Part shown: positions 7,496-17,700 of the stretch, in pieces
Numbering within the stretch: the stretch's first letter is position 1
How the letters are laid out: the number at the start of each line of letters is the position of its first letter
NCBI GenBank assembly: GCA_045639325.1
Contig: JAZUCU010000026.1
Span: 6,920 to 70,919 of the forward strand
Length of the DNA: 64,000 bases
Direction: 5' to 3'
Source of the DNA: RGIG8244 sp045639325
GTDB lineage: Bacteria; Verrucomicrobiota; Lentisphaeria; Victivallales; UBA1829
The notes under the pieces: model-generated
Seen by the model: only the letters and a program-made list of their open reading frames with translations
What the model was told of the DNA's origin: nothing
The model's database searches: none
Made by a program: the position numbers and the translations under genes

Positions 7496-9001
7496 ATGAA
7501 AAAACTCACTTCTATCGGGATCGGGGTGCTCCTCGCATGTGCCGCATTGGTATCAGGCGATGATAGCGTCAGAACGATCCACCTGCGTCAGGACGATGCA
7601 CAAGTCCGCTATGTCAGCAAAATCTATCAGCTGAAACATGCCAGTGCAGAAGAAATCCTGCCGTTCATCAACTCTGCGGTGAAACGTTACAGCCGCAACT
7701 CATCAGTTCGCCGCATCACAACTGGAAACAATGCGAAAAGTGCGGCGATCCTTGTCTCCACAGGTAAAGATTTCATTGCCTATGTTGACGAAATCGTGGC
7801 GGCTCTCGACCGTCCCGGTAAACAGAAAAACACTTCTGCGATCAGCGGTACCGGTGTTACCAGAATCGGTTACACACCCAAATACCGTGCAGCTTCTGAA
7901 TTGGCAAACATCATCAACGTGATGTTCGGCAGTTCCGCAGGCGCAGCATTTGTCAACGCAGAAACCAACACCATTTTCTGGCGCGATCAGGCAGCATCCG
8001 CAGAAAACACACTCAAGTGGATCGAAAGATTGGACCGCCCCCTTCCCCAGGTCACAGTCCGTCTCAACTACTATGAACTGCGTGACAGCGACCTCAAAGA
8101 CTGGGGTTTTGACTATCTCGCATGGAAGAACGGTCCCGGTGTCAACCTGTTGAATGTTGGTTACAACACAGGTAAAATTGCAGTTGACGAATTGCTTCAG
8201 GCAACTCAGTTTGTTGCAAACTCCTCCTGGGGTTTCGGCGGATTCTTCACTGCTCCTCAGTTTGACATGAGCTTCATCCGTTGTTTGCAGCAGAGCGGCA
8301 GCGCAGCCATTTCTGCACAGGCATCTTTGACCATGATCAACACACCTGTTACAACAGAAAATGAATACGCTTTCCTGCAGAACATCCAGATGAAAAATCC
8401 GGATACTGCCCCCTTCCTCTACCGTACATCTCTCACTCCGGAATATCAGAACCTTTCCAAGAACGTCCTCGGCCGTACACTCGTTGGAAAGAGCTACTAC
8501 GAAGATGCAAACGGTGTGAAACATGCATGTCCTCCCGAACTCAATGCAGTTATCGTCAACCCCTTTGTCTGCCTGAACAATGGTACATTTGTTCCCGCAA
8601 GCGCAAAGAAAGGTGCTAAAACAGAAGGTTGCGTGATCTTCAGTTATGCATTGAACTTCAAAGACGTTGTCGAACGCGGAAATACCGGTTCCGAATTGAG
8701 CAACTCTGCTACATTCACCGGCGGTACAACTCTCAAGTTCGGTCAGGAAAAAATGCTCGCTCTCTACGAAAAAGAAAACGATGTCGAACAGACAATCGGT
8801 TTGCCGATCCTCTGCCGCATCCCCTGGATCAAATATCTTTTCAGCACTGTCACAAGCATCAAAGAACGTACTTATGTTGTGGTCACTGCCGAAGCAATCC
8901 CCGTCAATCCTGATGCCCCCGGCATCATGGCTCCGATCAGCGCAAGCAGCAAGATCGACCGTCGTATTGAAAAACTTCTGGACAAGGACAATAGCAAATG
9001 A
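7496..9001 (+). CDS. Secretin-like outer-membrane protein 1
   Basis: 501 residues with a signal peptide (1-21). Two N-domain-like modules follow. The first is YQLKHASAEEILPFINSAVK with a second half near VAALDRPGK. The second begins YRAASELANIINVMFG and ends IERLDRPLPQV. The C-terminal part is a beta-rich domain containing a secretin-type signature near 437-450 (LPILCRIPWIKYLFST), matching the family's LPxLxxIPxxGxLF pattern. Secretins form gated rings in the outer membrane. No other type II, III or IV pilus gene is present nearby. The stop codon overlaps the start of the next secretin gene, so the two proteins are probably made in fixed ratio. Confidence 0.75.
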   Translation: MKKLTSIGIGVLLACAALVSGDDSVRTIHLRQDDAQVRYVSKIYQLKHASAEEILPFINSAVKRYSRNSSVRRITTGNNAKSAAILVSTGKDFIAYVDEIVAALDRPGKQKNTSAISGTGVTRIGYTPKYRAASELANIINVMFGSSAGAAFVNAETNTIFWRDQAASAENTLKWIERLDRPLPQVTVRLNYYELRDSDLKDWGFDYLAWKNGPGVNLLNVGYNTGKIAVDELLQATQFVANSSWGFGGFFTAPQFDMSFIRCLQQSGSAAISAQASLTMINTPVTTENEYAFLQNIQMKNPDTAPFLYRTSLTPEYQNLSKNVLGRTLVGKSYYEDANGVKHACPPELNAVIVNPFVCLNNGTFVPASAKKGAKTEGCVIFSYALNFKDVVERGNTGSELSNSATFTGGTTLKFGQEKMLALYEKENDVEQTIGLPILCRIPWIKYLFSTVTSIKERTYVVVTAEAIPVNPDAPGIMAPISASSKIDRRIEKLLDKDNSK

Positions 9002-11151
9002 GTAACAATAAATATTTCATGATGGCGGCAATTGCTCTCCCGTTGACATTTGTCGGTTGTAACAGTCCCCAGCCGCAGGAGCGCCCGGTCAATATCGTTA
9101 TGCCCCAGCAGCCTACTGCAAAAGACATCAATCTGATCCCCCAGGCAATCCCCGGCAAAGTCCGCGTTGCCAATGATGCTCCCACTGGCGCATACGCTCC
9201 GACAAAAGTCGAAGCTCAGCTGAACATCGATGTGAAAGATGGCACAAAACAGGTCCATGTTGTCCGTGACAACACCGACCCGGTCATCATCACAAAACCC
9301 TACAAAATCAAAAATGCAGATCCCTATGCTGTCCGCAGTTATCTGGAAGCAGCAGTCGGCGCAAAGAGCATCGCTCTCAATCCGGCACAGGTCACCGCTG
9401 TCAAATTTGATGACGGTACCGGTGTGATCCTGGTTTCTGCTGAAGATTACCGCTTTGAAGATTCCAAAGACGGCAAAGGCATCAATGCGATCGTGGCTTC
9501 TCTCGACCGCAAAGGTCTCTCCTACTTCAGCGATTCCGGTTCCAGCATCTACTTCCCCAAAGCAAGCCGTGCTTCCAACCTGCGTGACATGCTCCTCAAA
9601 GTCGGTTCTTCCGACCTGGATCCCCAGTTCGCAGTTGCTCCCGGCAGCCTCATGGTCGATGGCGAATTGAACGCCCTCATCATGACCGGTGCAAAATGGA
9701 ACATCAATGACATGCGCAAAATGCTGGCGATCTACGACCGCCCCATTCCGGAAGTCAAAGTCCGTTACAAGGTCCTCGAAATTTATGCTGAAAACGATGA
9801 CCGTATCGGTGTCGACTTCCAGAGCTGGAAAAACAACGAAGGTGTTGACTTCTTCTCCGCCGGTACTCTCAACCGTCGTAACTGGGGCACATTCTTCACC
9901 AGCAACATGGATCATTCTGCAAACAACAGCCGTACATCCTACTGGAACTTCAATCCGAAATGGAATACCCGTTATCTGGACTTCATGACCAGTATCGGTA
10001 AAGCAAAAGTTATGGCTCAGGGTGAAATGGTCATCCAGAACCGTATCGCTTCCAAAATCCAGGTCGGTACCGGTTTCTTCTATGACCGTACATACTACAC
10101 TGCCGGTGCTAAAACCATCGCAGAAGGCTGCACAGAATTCGCTTACACAGACGTCAATCCCGACACAATCCAGCGTGAAGGTGTTCTGAAAATCATGCCC
10201 GTTGATGCTGCTCAGGCATTCGTCAACGAAGCTGCTGGCTACAACAACGTTACGGTTCAGACTCCTATGGGCCCTGTTACCGTTCCTGTCACAAGTTTGC
10301 CGAACATCATTCTGAAACCTACCGGTTATACCATGCGTACCATGGGTACTCAGACTGGTACCAATTCCTACACTGATGTAACGGCATTGGCTCTCAAGAC
10401 CAATCCGACTCTCATCAATGGCATGAAACAGATCGGAATTGATGTGACCGGCATGACTGATGCTCAGCTTGATTCTTTCACATCACCCTTTGCAAAATAT
10501 CTGACCGGTTACACAAAAGCTGACGGAACCACAACCACTGCCGCTTACTACAACACAAACGGCAATGCAATGAATGCACATCCCGGTATCATCCACGGCT
10601 GGCTCCAGTACCCGATGGTTTCTGACGGCTTCCTGTTTGAATTGGCAATCACTCCGGTTGTCACCGGTAAAGCTGCAAAATTGCAGTTCAACCTCAACAG
10701 TATCTCCCTCCTCGGTTGGAACTCCGACGGTTCTCCCCGTTCTTCCAACTCCAAGGTCGCAACTACAATGCAGATGGGTTACAAAGCCGGTACATTCGTC
10801 ATCGGCGGTCTCCGCAAATCTGAATCGGTACGTGGTACTGCAGGTCTGCCCTTCTTCAAAGATATGCCGGTCGTCGGCCGTCTTTTCTCCACCGAAACAG
10901 AATCCATCAAACAGTCTCAGGTTATCCTGATTGCTGAAGTCGAATATGCGGCTCCCAATGATGATCAGCTCGGTGCAAAAGTCAAAGACGAAATCGGCAA
11001 GATCAACAACAATGTCAACAAAGGTATGAACAGCAAAGTCGGCAACATGTTCTTCCAGCAGTATCTGCTTGATGACGACCGTGCTGACCGTGAAGACCGT
11101 TTGGACAAAGTCAATCAGGAATCTGATGCGGCCAGCAAAATCTACCGCTGA
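8998..11151 (+). CDS. Secretin-like lipoprotein 2
   Basis: 717 residues with a lipoprotein signal ending in TFVGC, so the N-terminus is likely acylated. Two N-domain-like modules are visible (YKIKNADPYAVRSYLEAAVG; then ASNLRDMLLKVGSS to IYDRPIPEVKVRY). The latter parallels RPLPQVTVRLNY in the upstream protein, so the two are paralogues. The secretin signature LPFFKDMPVVGRLFST lies near residue 617, followed by strands typical of the membrane lip. A roughly 150-residue insertion with Thr/Asn-rich sequence (380-530) is absent from the first protein. The pair ends at a strong terminator at 11204-11242. Confidence 0.75.
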   Translation: MSNNKYFMMAAIALPLTFVGCNSPQPQERPVNIVMPQQPTAKDINLIPQAIPGKVRVANDAPTGAYAPTKVEAQLNIDVKDGTKQVHVVRDNTDPVIITKPYKIKNADPYAVRSYLEAAVGAKSIALNPAQVTAVKFDDGTGVILVSAEDYRFEDSKDGKGINAIVASLDRKGLSYFSDSGSSIYFPKASRASNLRDMLLKVGSSDLDPQFAVAPGSLMVDGELNALIMTGAKWNINDMRKMLAIYDRPIPEVKVRYKVLEIYAENDDRIGVDFQSWKNNEGVDFFSAGTLNRRNWGTFFTSNMDHSANNSRTSYWNFNPKWNTRYLDFMTSIGKAKVMAQGEMVIQNRIASKIQVGTGFFYDRTYYTAGAKTIAEGCTEFAYTDVNPDTIQREGVLKIMPVDAAQAFVNEAAGYNNVTVQTPMGPVTVPVTSLPNIILKPTGYTMRTMGTQTGTNSYTDVTALALKTNPTLINGMKQIGIDVTGMTDAQLDSFTSPFAKYLTGYTKADGTTTTAAYYNTNGNAMNAHPGIIHGWLQYPMVSDGFLFELAITPVVTGKAAKLQFNLNSISLLGWNSDGSPRSSNSKVATTMQMGYKAGTFVIGGLRKSESVRGTAGLPFFKDMPVVGRLFSTETESIKQSQVILIAEVEYAAPNDDQLGAKVKDEIGKINNNVNKGMNSKVGNMFFQQYLLDDDRADREDRLDKVNQESDAASKIYR

Positions 11152-11203
11152 TGTTCTCCTGTAACGGGGTGAATCAATCTCCCCGTTAAGAATAATGCTC
11201 AAT

Positions 11204-11242
11204 GCAGCCATAAATCGTGCGCAGATTTATGGCTGCTTTTTT
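11204..11242 (+). terminator. Intrinsic terminator after the secretin pair
   Basis: A perfect 13-base-pair stem (GCAGCCATAAATC at 11204-11216 with its complement at 11224-11236), 7-base loop, then six T. A second hairpin, AACGGGG/CCCCGTT, lies just upstream at 11163-11187. Confidence 0.92.
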
Positions 11243-11254
11243 ATGCTCTGCAAC

Positions 11255-11282
11255 TTGAATTTCACACGGGATGTGCTATTGT
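11255..11282 (+). promoter_or_regulatory. Promoter of the GH99-like/WbsX gene
   Basis: TTGAAT (11255-11260), 16 bases, TATTGT (11277-11282). Confidence 0.45.
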
Positions 11283-11313
11283 ATATCATCACAATAAAAT
11301 ATGAGGTTGCAAC

Positions 11314-12459
11314 ATGAAAAAAGAAATCTTTACAATTTACTTCCCCAGCTGGCATCCGGATCGTCATTATGAAAAATGGTATGGCAAAGGTTTCAGCGAA
11401 TGGGAACTTGTGAAAAATACAAAACCCCTGTTCGAGGGTCACGCTCAGCCGAAATGCCCGCAATGGGGTTATTTTGATGAATCCGATCCCGATATGATGA
11501 TCAAGCAGATCGACCTCGCCGCCGATAACGGCATCACCGGTTTCCTCTTCGACTGGTACTGGTACAATGGCGAACAGTTCCTGGAAAAGCCCCTGGACGA
11601 AGCCTTCCTCAATGCCCCCAACCGCAACCGTTTGAAATTCGCTATCATGTGGGCGAATCACAACTGGGGCAAGTGGCCTGCCCTCGATGATGACAAACAT
11701 CAGGGCATGAATTCCAACGAAAATCAATCCAGCACCACTTATTTTGAAATGACACATTCCGAAGAAGACTTGCGTAATGTGATCGATTTCTGTTCCAAAA
11801 AATATTTCTGCTGCGAAAATTACTGGAAGATCGATGGCAAGCCCGTGTATTCCCTTTACAACACCACCGCGCTCAAACAAATCTTCGATCTGAAAGATGT
11901 CGCACGCATCCTCAACGATCAGGCACGCAAGAACGGTTATCCCGGCTTGTACCTGCTCGTCAACATCGGCTGCTGTAACGATAACAAGCGGTTCTGCGGA
12001 TGGGGCAGAGTTCCCGACGTGAAAGCCGCCGGTTTCGATGCTGTTTTTGCGTATAACATCGTCGCCCCCGAATATTATCATGAACTGCCCATCGAACGGC
12101 CTGTATTCGATTATTCCGGCATGATGGAAGCACAGGAATATTGCTGGAACAAGATCGAAGAAGGCGGAATGACACATTTCCCCAGTGTCACTCTCGGTCT
12201 TGACGTGGCACCGCGCTGGAGCCGCTCCGTCAAATTCCCCATGGATTATGTCAAATTGGGATATTGTCCCATCTGTACAGGCAACACACCCGAACGATTC
12301 GGCGAAGTGCTGAAAAAGGCTTTGGCAAAAGAAGGTCCTGCAATCATTATCAACGCATGGAACGAATGGACCGAAGGCATGGCATTGCTCCCCGATACCC
12401 AATACGGAACCGGTTACCTTGATACCATTGCAAAAATCACAGCAGAAATGGATAAATAA
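11314..12459 (+). CDS. GH99-like / WbsX-type domain protein
   Basis: 381 residues without signal peptide. The sequence follows the WbsX family (glycoside hydrolase family 99-like domain) closely: an N-terminal FYFPxWHP-type start, KGFSEWELV, a segment ITGFLFDWYWY near 73-83, a FAIMWANHNW strand near 112, and INAWNEWTEGM near residues 348-358. The family includes proteins found in polysaccharide loci and relatives of endo-mannanases, and forms a TIM barrel. Hydrolase or transferase activity cannot be decided from sequence. It is followed after 2 bases by another TIM-barrel gene and the two are clearly cotranscribed. Confidence 0.82.
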   Translation: MKKEIFTIYFPSWHPDRHYEKWYGKGFSEWELVKNTKPLFEGHAQPKCPQWGYFDESDPDMMIKQIDLAADNGITGFLFDWYWYNGEQFLEKPLDEAFLNAPNRNRLKFAIMWANHNWGKWPALDDDKHQGMNSNENQSSTTYFEMTHSEEDLRNVIDFCSKKYFCCENYWKIDGKPVYSLYNTTALKQIFDLKDVARILNDQARKNGYPGLYLLVNIGCCNDNKRFCGWGRVPDVKAAGFDAVFAYNIVAPEYYHELPIERPVFDYSGMMEAQEYCWNKIEEGGMTHFPSVTLGLDVAPRWSRSVKFPMDYVKLGYCPICTGNTPERFGEVLKKALAKEGPAIIINAWNEWTEGMALLPDTQYGTGYLDTIAKITAEMDK

Positions 12460-12461
12460 TT

Positions 12462-13847
12462 ATGAAACCGTTTGAAATACGCGGCTTTAATCCCTGCGAA
12501 AGTCTGCTCCGTCACTCGCCGGAACAGCTTACCCGTTTCATCCGCCGCATGAAAACGCTGAACATGAATACCATTATCATCCATTACGATTATGGATGGA
12601 AACGGTATCAGGATCTGATTATCAAAGAATGTCAGGATGCCGGAGTCAACATTATTCTGATGACCTTCGGCCCCCGCACATTCCTCTCATATTCCGACTG
12701 GAAACCACAATGGTTTGCCAAGGACCTCAACGGCAATCCGTTCTGTCAGCGGTTGGAATGTGAAACTTATCCCTGTGCATTTGAACCGGAAGCGTTGGCG
12801 GCCTATGAATACGGTGCAAAACAGTGGCTCCGTTCCCTGCCCGCGGCCATCAAACACGTTCACATGCGTGCCGCCGATGGCTTGATGTTCTGTCAATGCG
12901 AAAAGTGCCGTCCTCTGCCCGATAATGAAAAGTGGCAGCCTTTTGTGGAAATCTTCACCCGTGCCGTCCTCTCCGAACGCCCGGATTTGAAGTTTGAAAC
13001 GGATATTTATGTGAAACGGTACAACATTCCGCAGAACAGACAGCCGTTCCACCAGATGTCGAGCATCATGTACGACACCTTTTACCGTACCCCGCAGCAT
13101 CCTATCGGATGCAGTCGTTTTCCGCATCTGGAGCTGACCGGATACGCTGCCACGGAAAAGAATCCCGATGCTGTCTGCCCCAATCAGTATCATCTCAACC
13201 GTTTGAAGGAATGGACCGCCGAATATCCGGGCAAGGTTTATATTCATGAAAACGCCATGGCGCAAGGTCTCTGCGGCGTCTTCCAACATGGAACCTGGTC
13301 TTATCTCCGTGACTTGGCAATCTATCGGGAGCTGGGCATTCAGGGCGTCTGCTATGAAGCATACGAACCCGGCTATTGTCACTTCAGCGACATGTATGAG
13401 ATTCTGGCAAAAGCCATGATGGGGGAAGAAGTCGATTATCAGCCCAACGAAATCGAACGTGTCATGAATGATCAAGAATACATCGGCTGGTTCGGTCGGA
13501 CACCGCCGGAAGACTGGATGATACCCTTTATCACCGATCCCCTGAACTTGAAACTGCATCAGCTCATCGGAGCGTATAATACGGATCCCTGTAAACAAAC
13601 ATTCCGTAACATGCTCAACTTTGCAGTGGAACATAAAGACGTGCTCGACCCGTTATATATTGCAGATTTCCATGCCCGCGGTGCGCTCCGGCGGGGCTTG
13701 CTTGATAAAAACGATCTTTCCGAAGTCGCTCAGGATATGCTCAGCCGCCGGAAATTGTGGGACTTTATGGAAGAGATCCCCATGGAAGACGATCCGATAA
13801 AAGTCTGTCTCAATATCATCGGCGAACTCATCGAAAAAGCAAAATAA
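12462..13847 (+). CDS. DUF4838-like TIM-barrel protein of glycan metabolism
   Basis: 461 residues, no signal peptide. The centre contains VHMRAADGLMFCQCEKC (about 130-145); this CxCxxC motif after a predicted barrel strand is typical of DUF4838-type proteins related to GH20 and GH67 enzymes. The first 80 residues begin with barrel strands (NTIIIHYDYGW, NIILMTFGP). The C-terminal 120 residues are helical. Enzymatic activity is unproven for the family. It starts 2 bases after the WbsX-like gene and ends at a strong bidirectional terminator. A larger exported DUF4838 protein with the same CxKC motif lies at 57068-60043. Confidence 0.65.
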   Translation: MKPFEIRGFNPCESLLRHSPEQLTRFIRRMKTLNMNTIIIHYDYGWKRYQDLIIKECQDAGVNIILMTFGPRTFLSYSDWKPQWFAKDLNGNPFCQRLECETYPCAFEPEALAAYEYGAKQWLRSLPAAIKHVHMRAADGLMFCQCEKCRPLPDNEKWQPFVEIFTRAVLSERPDLKFETDIYVKRYNIPQNRQPFHQMSSIMYDTFYRTPQHPIGCSRFPHLELTGYAATEKNPDAVCPNQYHLNRLKEWTAEYPGKVYIHENAMAQGLCGVFQHGTWSYLRDLAIYRELGIQGVCYEAYEPGYCHFSDMYEILAKAMMGEEVDYQPNEIERVMNDQEYIGWFGRTPPEDWMIPFITDPLNLKLHQLIGAYNTDPCKQTFRNMLNFAVEHKDVLDPLYIADFHARGALRRGLLDKNDLSEVAQDMLSRRKLWDFMEEIPMEDDPIKVCLNIIGELIEKAK

Positions 13848-13867
13848 TACACAGTTCTAAAGCAAAA

Positions 13868-13909
13868 CCTCCAGGATGACAAAATATGCTATCCTGGAGG
13901 CTATTTTTT
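13868..13909. terminator. Bidirectional terminator between convergent glycan genes
   Basis: CCTCCAGGAT (13868-13877) pairs perfectly with ATCCTGGAGG (13891-13900); T-rich on the plus side (TATTTTTTA) and AAAA on the other. Confidence 0.85.
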
Positions 13910-13927
13910 ATTTGTGCAAGAATCAGA

Positions 13928-14776
13928 TCATCTTCTGGTACATGCCGCCTGATATGCATGGGTATAACGTGCCCGGAAACCTTCCGGATCTTCCTGACAC
14001 AAACGCAGGGATTCCATGAATTCTTTCGCCTGACGAGGCCAATTACGCACATCCAGCGTGTCATGACCAAGGAGCATGCCGTGATCACCCCAGTTGTACA
14101 ATGCAAGCTCACAGGGGCGTCCGGCTTCCGCCATCGCTTCCGCAAAAACAATACTGTTGCGATAATTCACCATCTGATCACCGATTGTATGGAGCAGGAA
14201 TGCAGGCGGCGTATTTTCATTCACATGTTCCGGCAGAGAATAATCGGCACCGCGTGCGGCATAATCTTCGCCCAACAGATTCGCCTGGGTTCCGATATGA
14301 CTCCACGGCTTGAAGGCAAGCACGCCATAACACAAAAACATCACATCCGGACGGAATGACATGCGGTCAATTTCATCGCCGTCGTCACAGTTGATACGAT
14401 CGCCGAGAACGCCGATCGAACCTGCAAGGTGTCCGCCGGCAGAAAATCCGCAAACAGCAACCTGATCCGGCAGTACATTCCATTTTTCCGCATGATAACG
14501 GATCATACGCATTGCGCGTGCTGCATCCTGCTGCGGGGCGGGAAAACGATTCGGTGCAACACGGTAATCGAGCACAAAAGCGTGAAAACCGAGACGATTG
14601 AATTCTTTGGCTGTCGGTCCGCCTTCCGTCGCTTCACAAACGCCGCCATAACCGCCGCCGGGAATGACCAATACTGCGGAATGTTTCTGACCATCGTTCA
14701 AAAGATAGGGCGTAATAGACGGACGGTCAGCCAGTGTTTTGATTGACTCGTCACGCCAGAGATAAATTTTTTCCAT
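13928..14776 (-). CDS. Alpha/beta hydrolase, acetylxylan-esterase/lipase-like
   Basis: 282 residues, no signal peptide. Typical alpha/beta hydrolase of the hormone-sensitive-lipase/xylan-esterase type. The oxyanion loop is IPGGGYGG (38-45), the nucleophile is S112 in GFSAGGH, and the likely acid and base are D200 (TIGDQMV) and H232 (WGDHGM). It probably removes acetyl or other acyl groups from imported sugars. It starts 18 bases after the large glycan-type gene upstream, with AAGGAAT as ribosome site, and is likely cotranscribed with it. Confidence 0.87.
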   Translation of the reverse strand: MEKIYLWRDESIKTLADRPSITPYLLNDGQKHSAVLVIPGGGYGGVCEATEGGPTAKEFNRLGFHAFVLDYRVAPNRFPAPQQDAARAMRMIRYHAEKWNVLPDQVAVCGFSAGGHLAGSIGVLGDRINCDDGDEIDRMSFRPDVMFLCYGVLAFKPWSHIGTQANLLGEDYAARGADYSLPEHVNENTPPAFLLHTIGDQMVNYRNSIVFAEAMAEAGRPCELALYNWGDHGMLLGHDTLDVRNWPRQAKEFMESLRLCQEDPEGFRARYTHAYQAACTRR

Positions 14777-14794
14777 AATAAAATTCCTTATCTA

Positions 14795-17700
14795 TCAATC
14801 AAGCCGGATCAATTTGGATTCATAATGATCCAAATGTTCGCTGGCTATCAATTTGCCTTTGTAATAAATATCCGTATAAATCGCACCGCCGTGTTCCGGC
14901 CAGGAGTTTTCTTCCACAAATGCGTACGCATGACCATCGCTGCCCAGGAACGGCGTCAGACATGCGCCGCCGGTTGCCGTAACCTGGTAATCACCGAGCA
15001 AACGCAGCACATCCATCGCCGCCTTGTTGACTTCCGCATCCATGGCTTTCTGTCCGGCACCGCCGGTACGGTCAATGGCGCGTTTCTGCATGGAAGGAGC
15101 GATTGTAAAGAATGCGGCACTTGCCTTTTTATTTTTCTTCAAGGTCAAAAGTTTTTTGCCGTCACGTTCCAACAGGACATCGGCATGTTCCACATCGAAC
15201 AGGTCAGCGAGGGATGCCGCATCTTCGGAACAGAGCAGATTTACACCGGCGTTATGAAGACGGCGGATCTGTTTCAATTCCGCTTCCGGCACACCTTGCA
15301 ACGGAGGCAGGATCAACAGGGATACCTGGTCGGCGGAAAGTTTTTTCAAATTTTCCATCCGGGTCTGGAATCCATGGGGCTGCCCGTCTTTCCGTGCCAT
15401 TTCGTAGAGATATCCAGCAAATTCTTCGGCCGTATTGACCATGGAACCGCCACGGACAAAACGTTCATTTTTCTCGTAGAAATATTCATGAGCATCGCAG
15501 GCGGCACGACTGTATACATACGCCGGAGTCCGCAATGGTGTGACCGGTTTCAGATCGCGATACAAGCCATAAAGACGGAGCATTTCCGTAAACATGTCAG
15601 AAGTCCAGGAAGAAGATTCCAACAAGCCATACGCATCCCAGTAGCAGAATTTTTCGCCATCAAAATACGCCGTCCCGTAAAGAAGTTCCATAAAGCGGGT
15701 AAAGAAGAATTTCGGCGGAGTAACAGAAATACCATAGGGCGGGTGACCATACACCACACGGGCATCCAGTGTTTCCGCATTCAAGCCCCAGATCTGAGGA
15801 ATGTAACGGATTCGTGGGCCTTCCATGCTGACTGAGGTAAATTGCCAGGTACTGCGGCTTAAAGGATAACGGGAGGAGAACGGATAATCTTCCATAATGG
15901 CAAAACCATCCATGATTTCTTCCAGTTTATCATTGCGCAAATCCATACCGAGCAGACGGCTGTAGTTGGGGCCTTTGTAGATGGAACCGTATGTGGCAAA
16001 TGTCAGGAAGTTGCAAGCGGGAACACCGGCACGTGTCTGATGACTGCGTTTCAGAAATTCTCTGCAGCGCGGCGCAATAAAGTCGAGCCATTCCGTCCAG
16101 CGAGCCGGGTAAATTTCATCAAAGGTGAGTTCCTTACCGGCAAACTCTTTTGTCTGCTCCCGAATCCATTCATCACTCTCATAAATGTAAGGCATGTGCA
16201 AATAATATCTGCCGTTATTGGCAGCATTGCAGAAACGGAGCAAATCTGCATGTTTCAGATTGTATTCCGTATTCGCCTGTTTGGCATTCTGCGGCTGAAT
16301 GCGGGAAGTCCATTGACGGTGATACAATTTCAGCAACTTCAAAGGACGGTGATCCGATGTATACGCATATTCCGCACCTGTCCCGATGTAATGGGAAACA
16401 TCGACAACCGCCGTACCCCACGGGTGGAAGTGATGAGAATAATCTGCAAGGAATGTATCCGGGTAAATATCCGGATAACCCGCCGCCTGCTGCGCGGACA
16501 TCTTTTCATCGGCGGGGATCACTTCGAATGCATTGCGGACTTCGCCCAGCACAAGGTCATTGCGTTTCATAACGGCGCTCAAATGATAGACACCGGGCGC
16601 AAGTTTACCGAGAGAGAAGAATTTACCTGCTTTCTTGTGGAAACTTTTGATCGGTTCACGATAAGCATTTTCCAGTACAAAATCGCAATCCGTCGCTTCG
16701 CAGGGAACGGCAAGACCACGGAAACGGACGTCTTCCCCTTCCAGGAAGTAATGGTTCACACGGGCATATTCCAATGCCATTTCATAATCCGGAATATCTT
16801 TCGGGATCATGGCAACAATGGCTTTATCCCGGGGTGATTCAATAACGGCATCGCATGCATCGTTTTCATAAATTTTACCGAATGAAATGCGTTTGCCCTT
16901 GCGGTCACAAAGAACTTCCGCCGGGCCGCCCGCCAGAGAATTGACGGCTTCCGCTTCGTAATAATCATATCCGAATGCAAGATAAGCCACATTTTCCATA
17001 TTGACAACCGTCTCACGGGATACGGGGAAAATATAATCCGGAATACCGAATGTGGCACGCAGCAATGAGAAAGAACCTGCTCTGCCATGAACAATCACCA
17101 CACGGAACAATTCCTTCCCTTCCGCATCCAAAGCGCGGCAGTAGGGATTATCCATGATTTCCGCATTCATACAGCGGGGTTCGGGATGGTCTTTATCTTT
17201 GCCCGGACCACCGTTCAAGGTCAGATTCCACCGTTCGCATCCGCAGCAGGAAGTACGTTCGATGGTAAATTTGTAAGGCGTCGGGATACCATGGGGCCCA
17301 TACATCATGGGGACTTTGATTGCCGCCAGTTTCTTTTCTTTGACTTCCGGCAGATAAAGTTTGAGAGATTCGACGCGGAATTCATACGCACCGAAACTGT
17401 ATTGGGCGGCATCCAACGCAATCACACCTTTTTTGCGGGGACACTGATCGGGAACCGTGAAGACGGCAAGGGATTTGCCATTGGCGCTGACGCGGACTTT
17501 ATTGCCGATTACGGAAAAAGTCCAAAGCCCAAACGGAATATCTTTCAACGCTTTCTTCTGCAATACTTCATAATGGGTGCCGTCAAGAATCCCGAAATCC
17601 AGATCGCCGCCCCGGTTCATTTCCAGATAAAGGGCCTTTGTTCCTTTCTTTTCGGCGCGGAAATACAGGAGAAAAGTCGGTTCTTTTGCAAGATTTTCTT

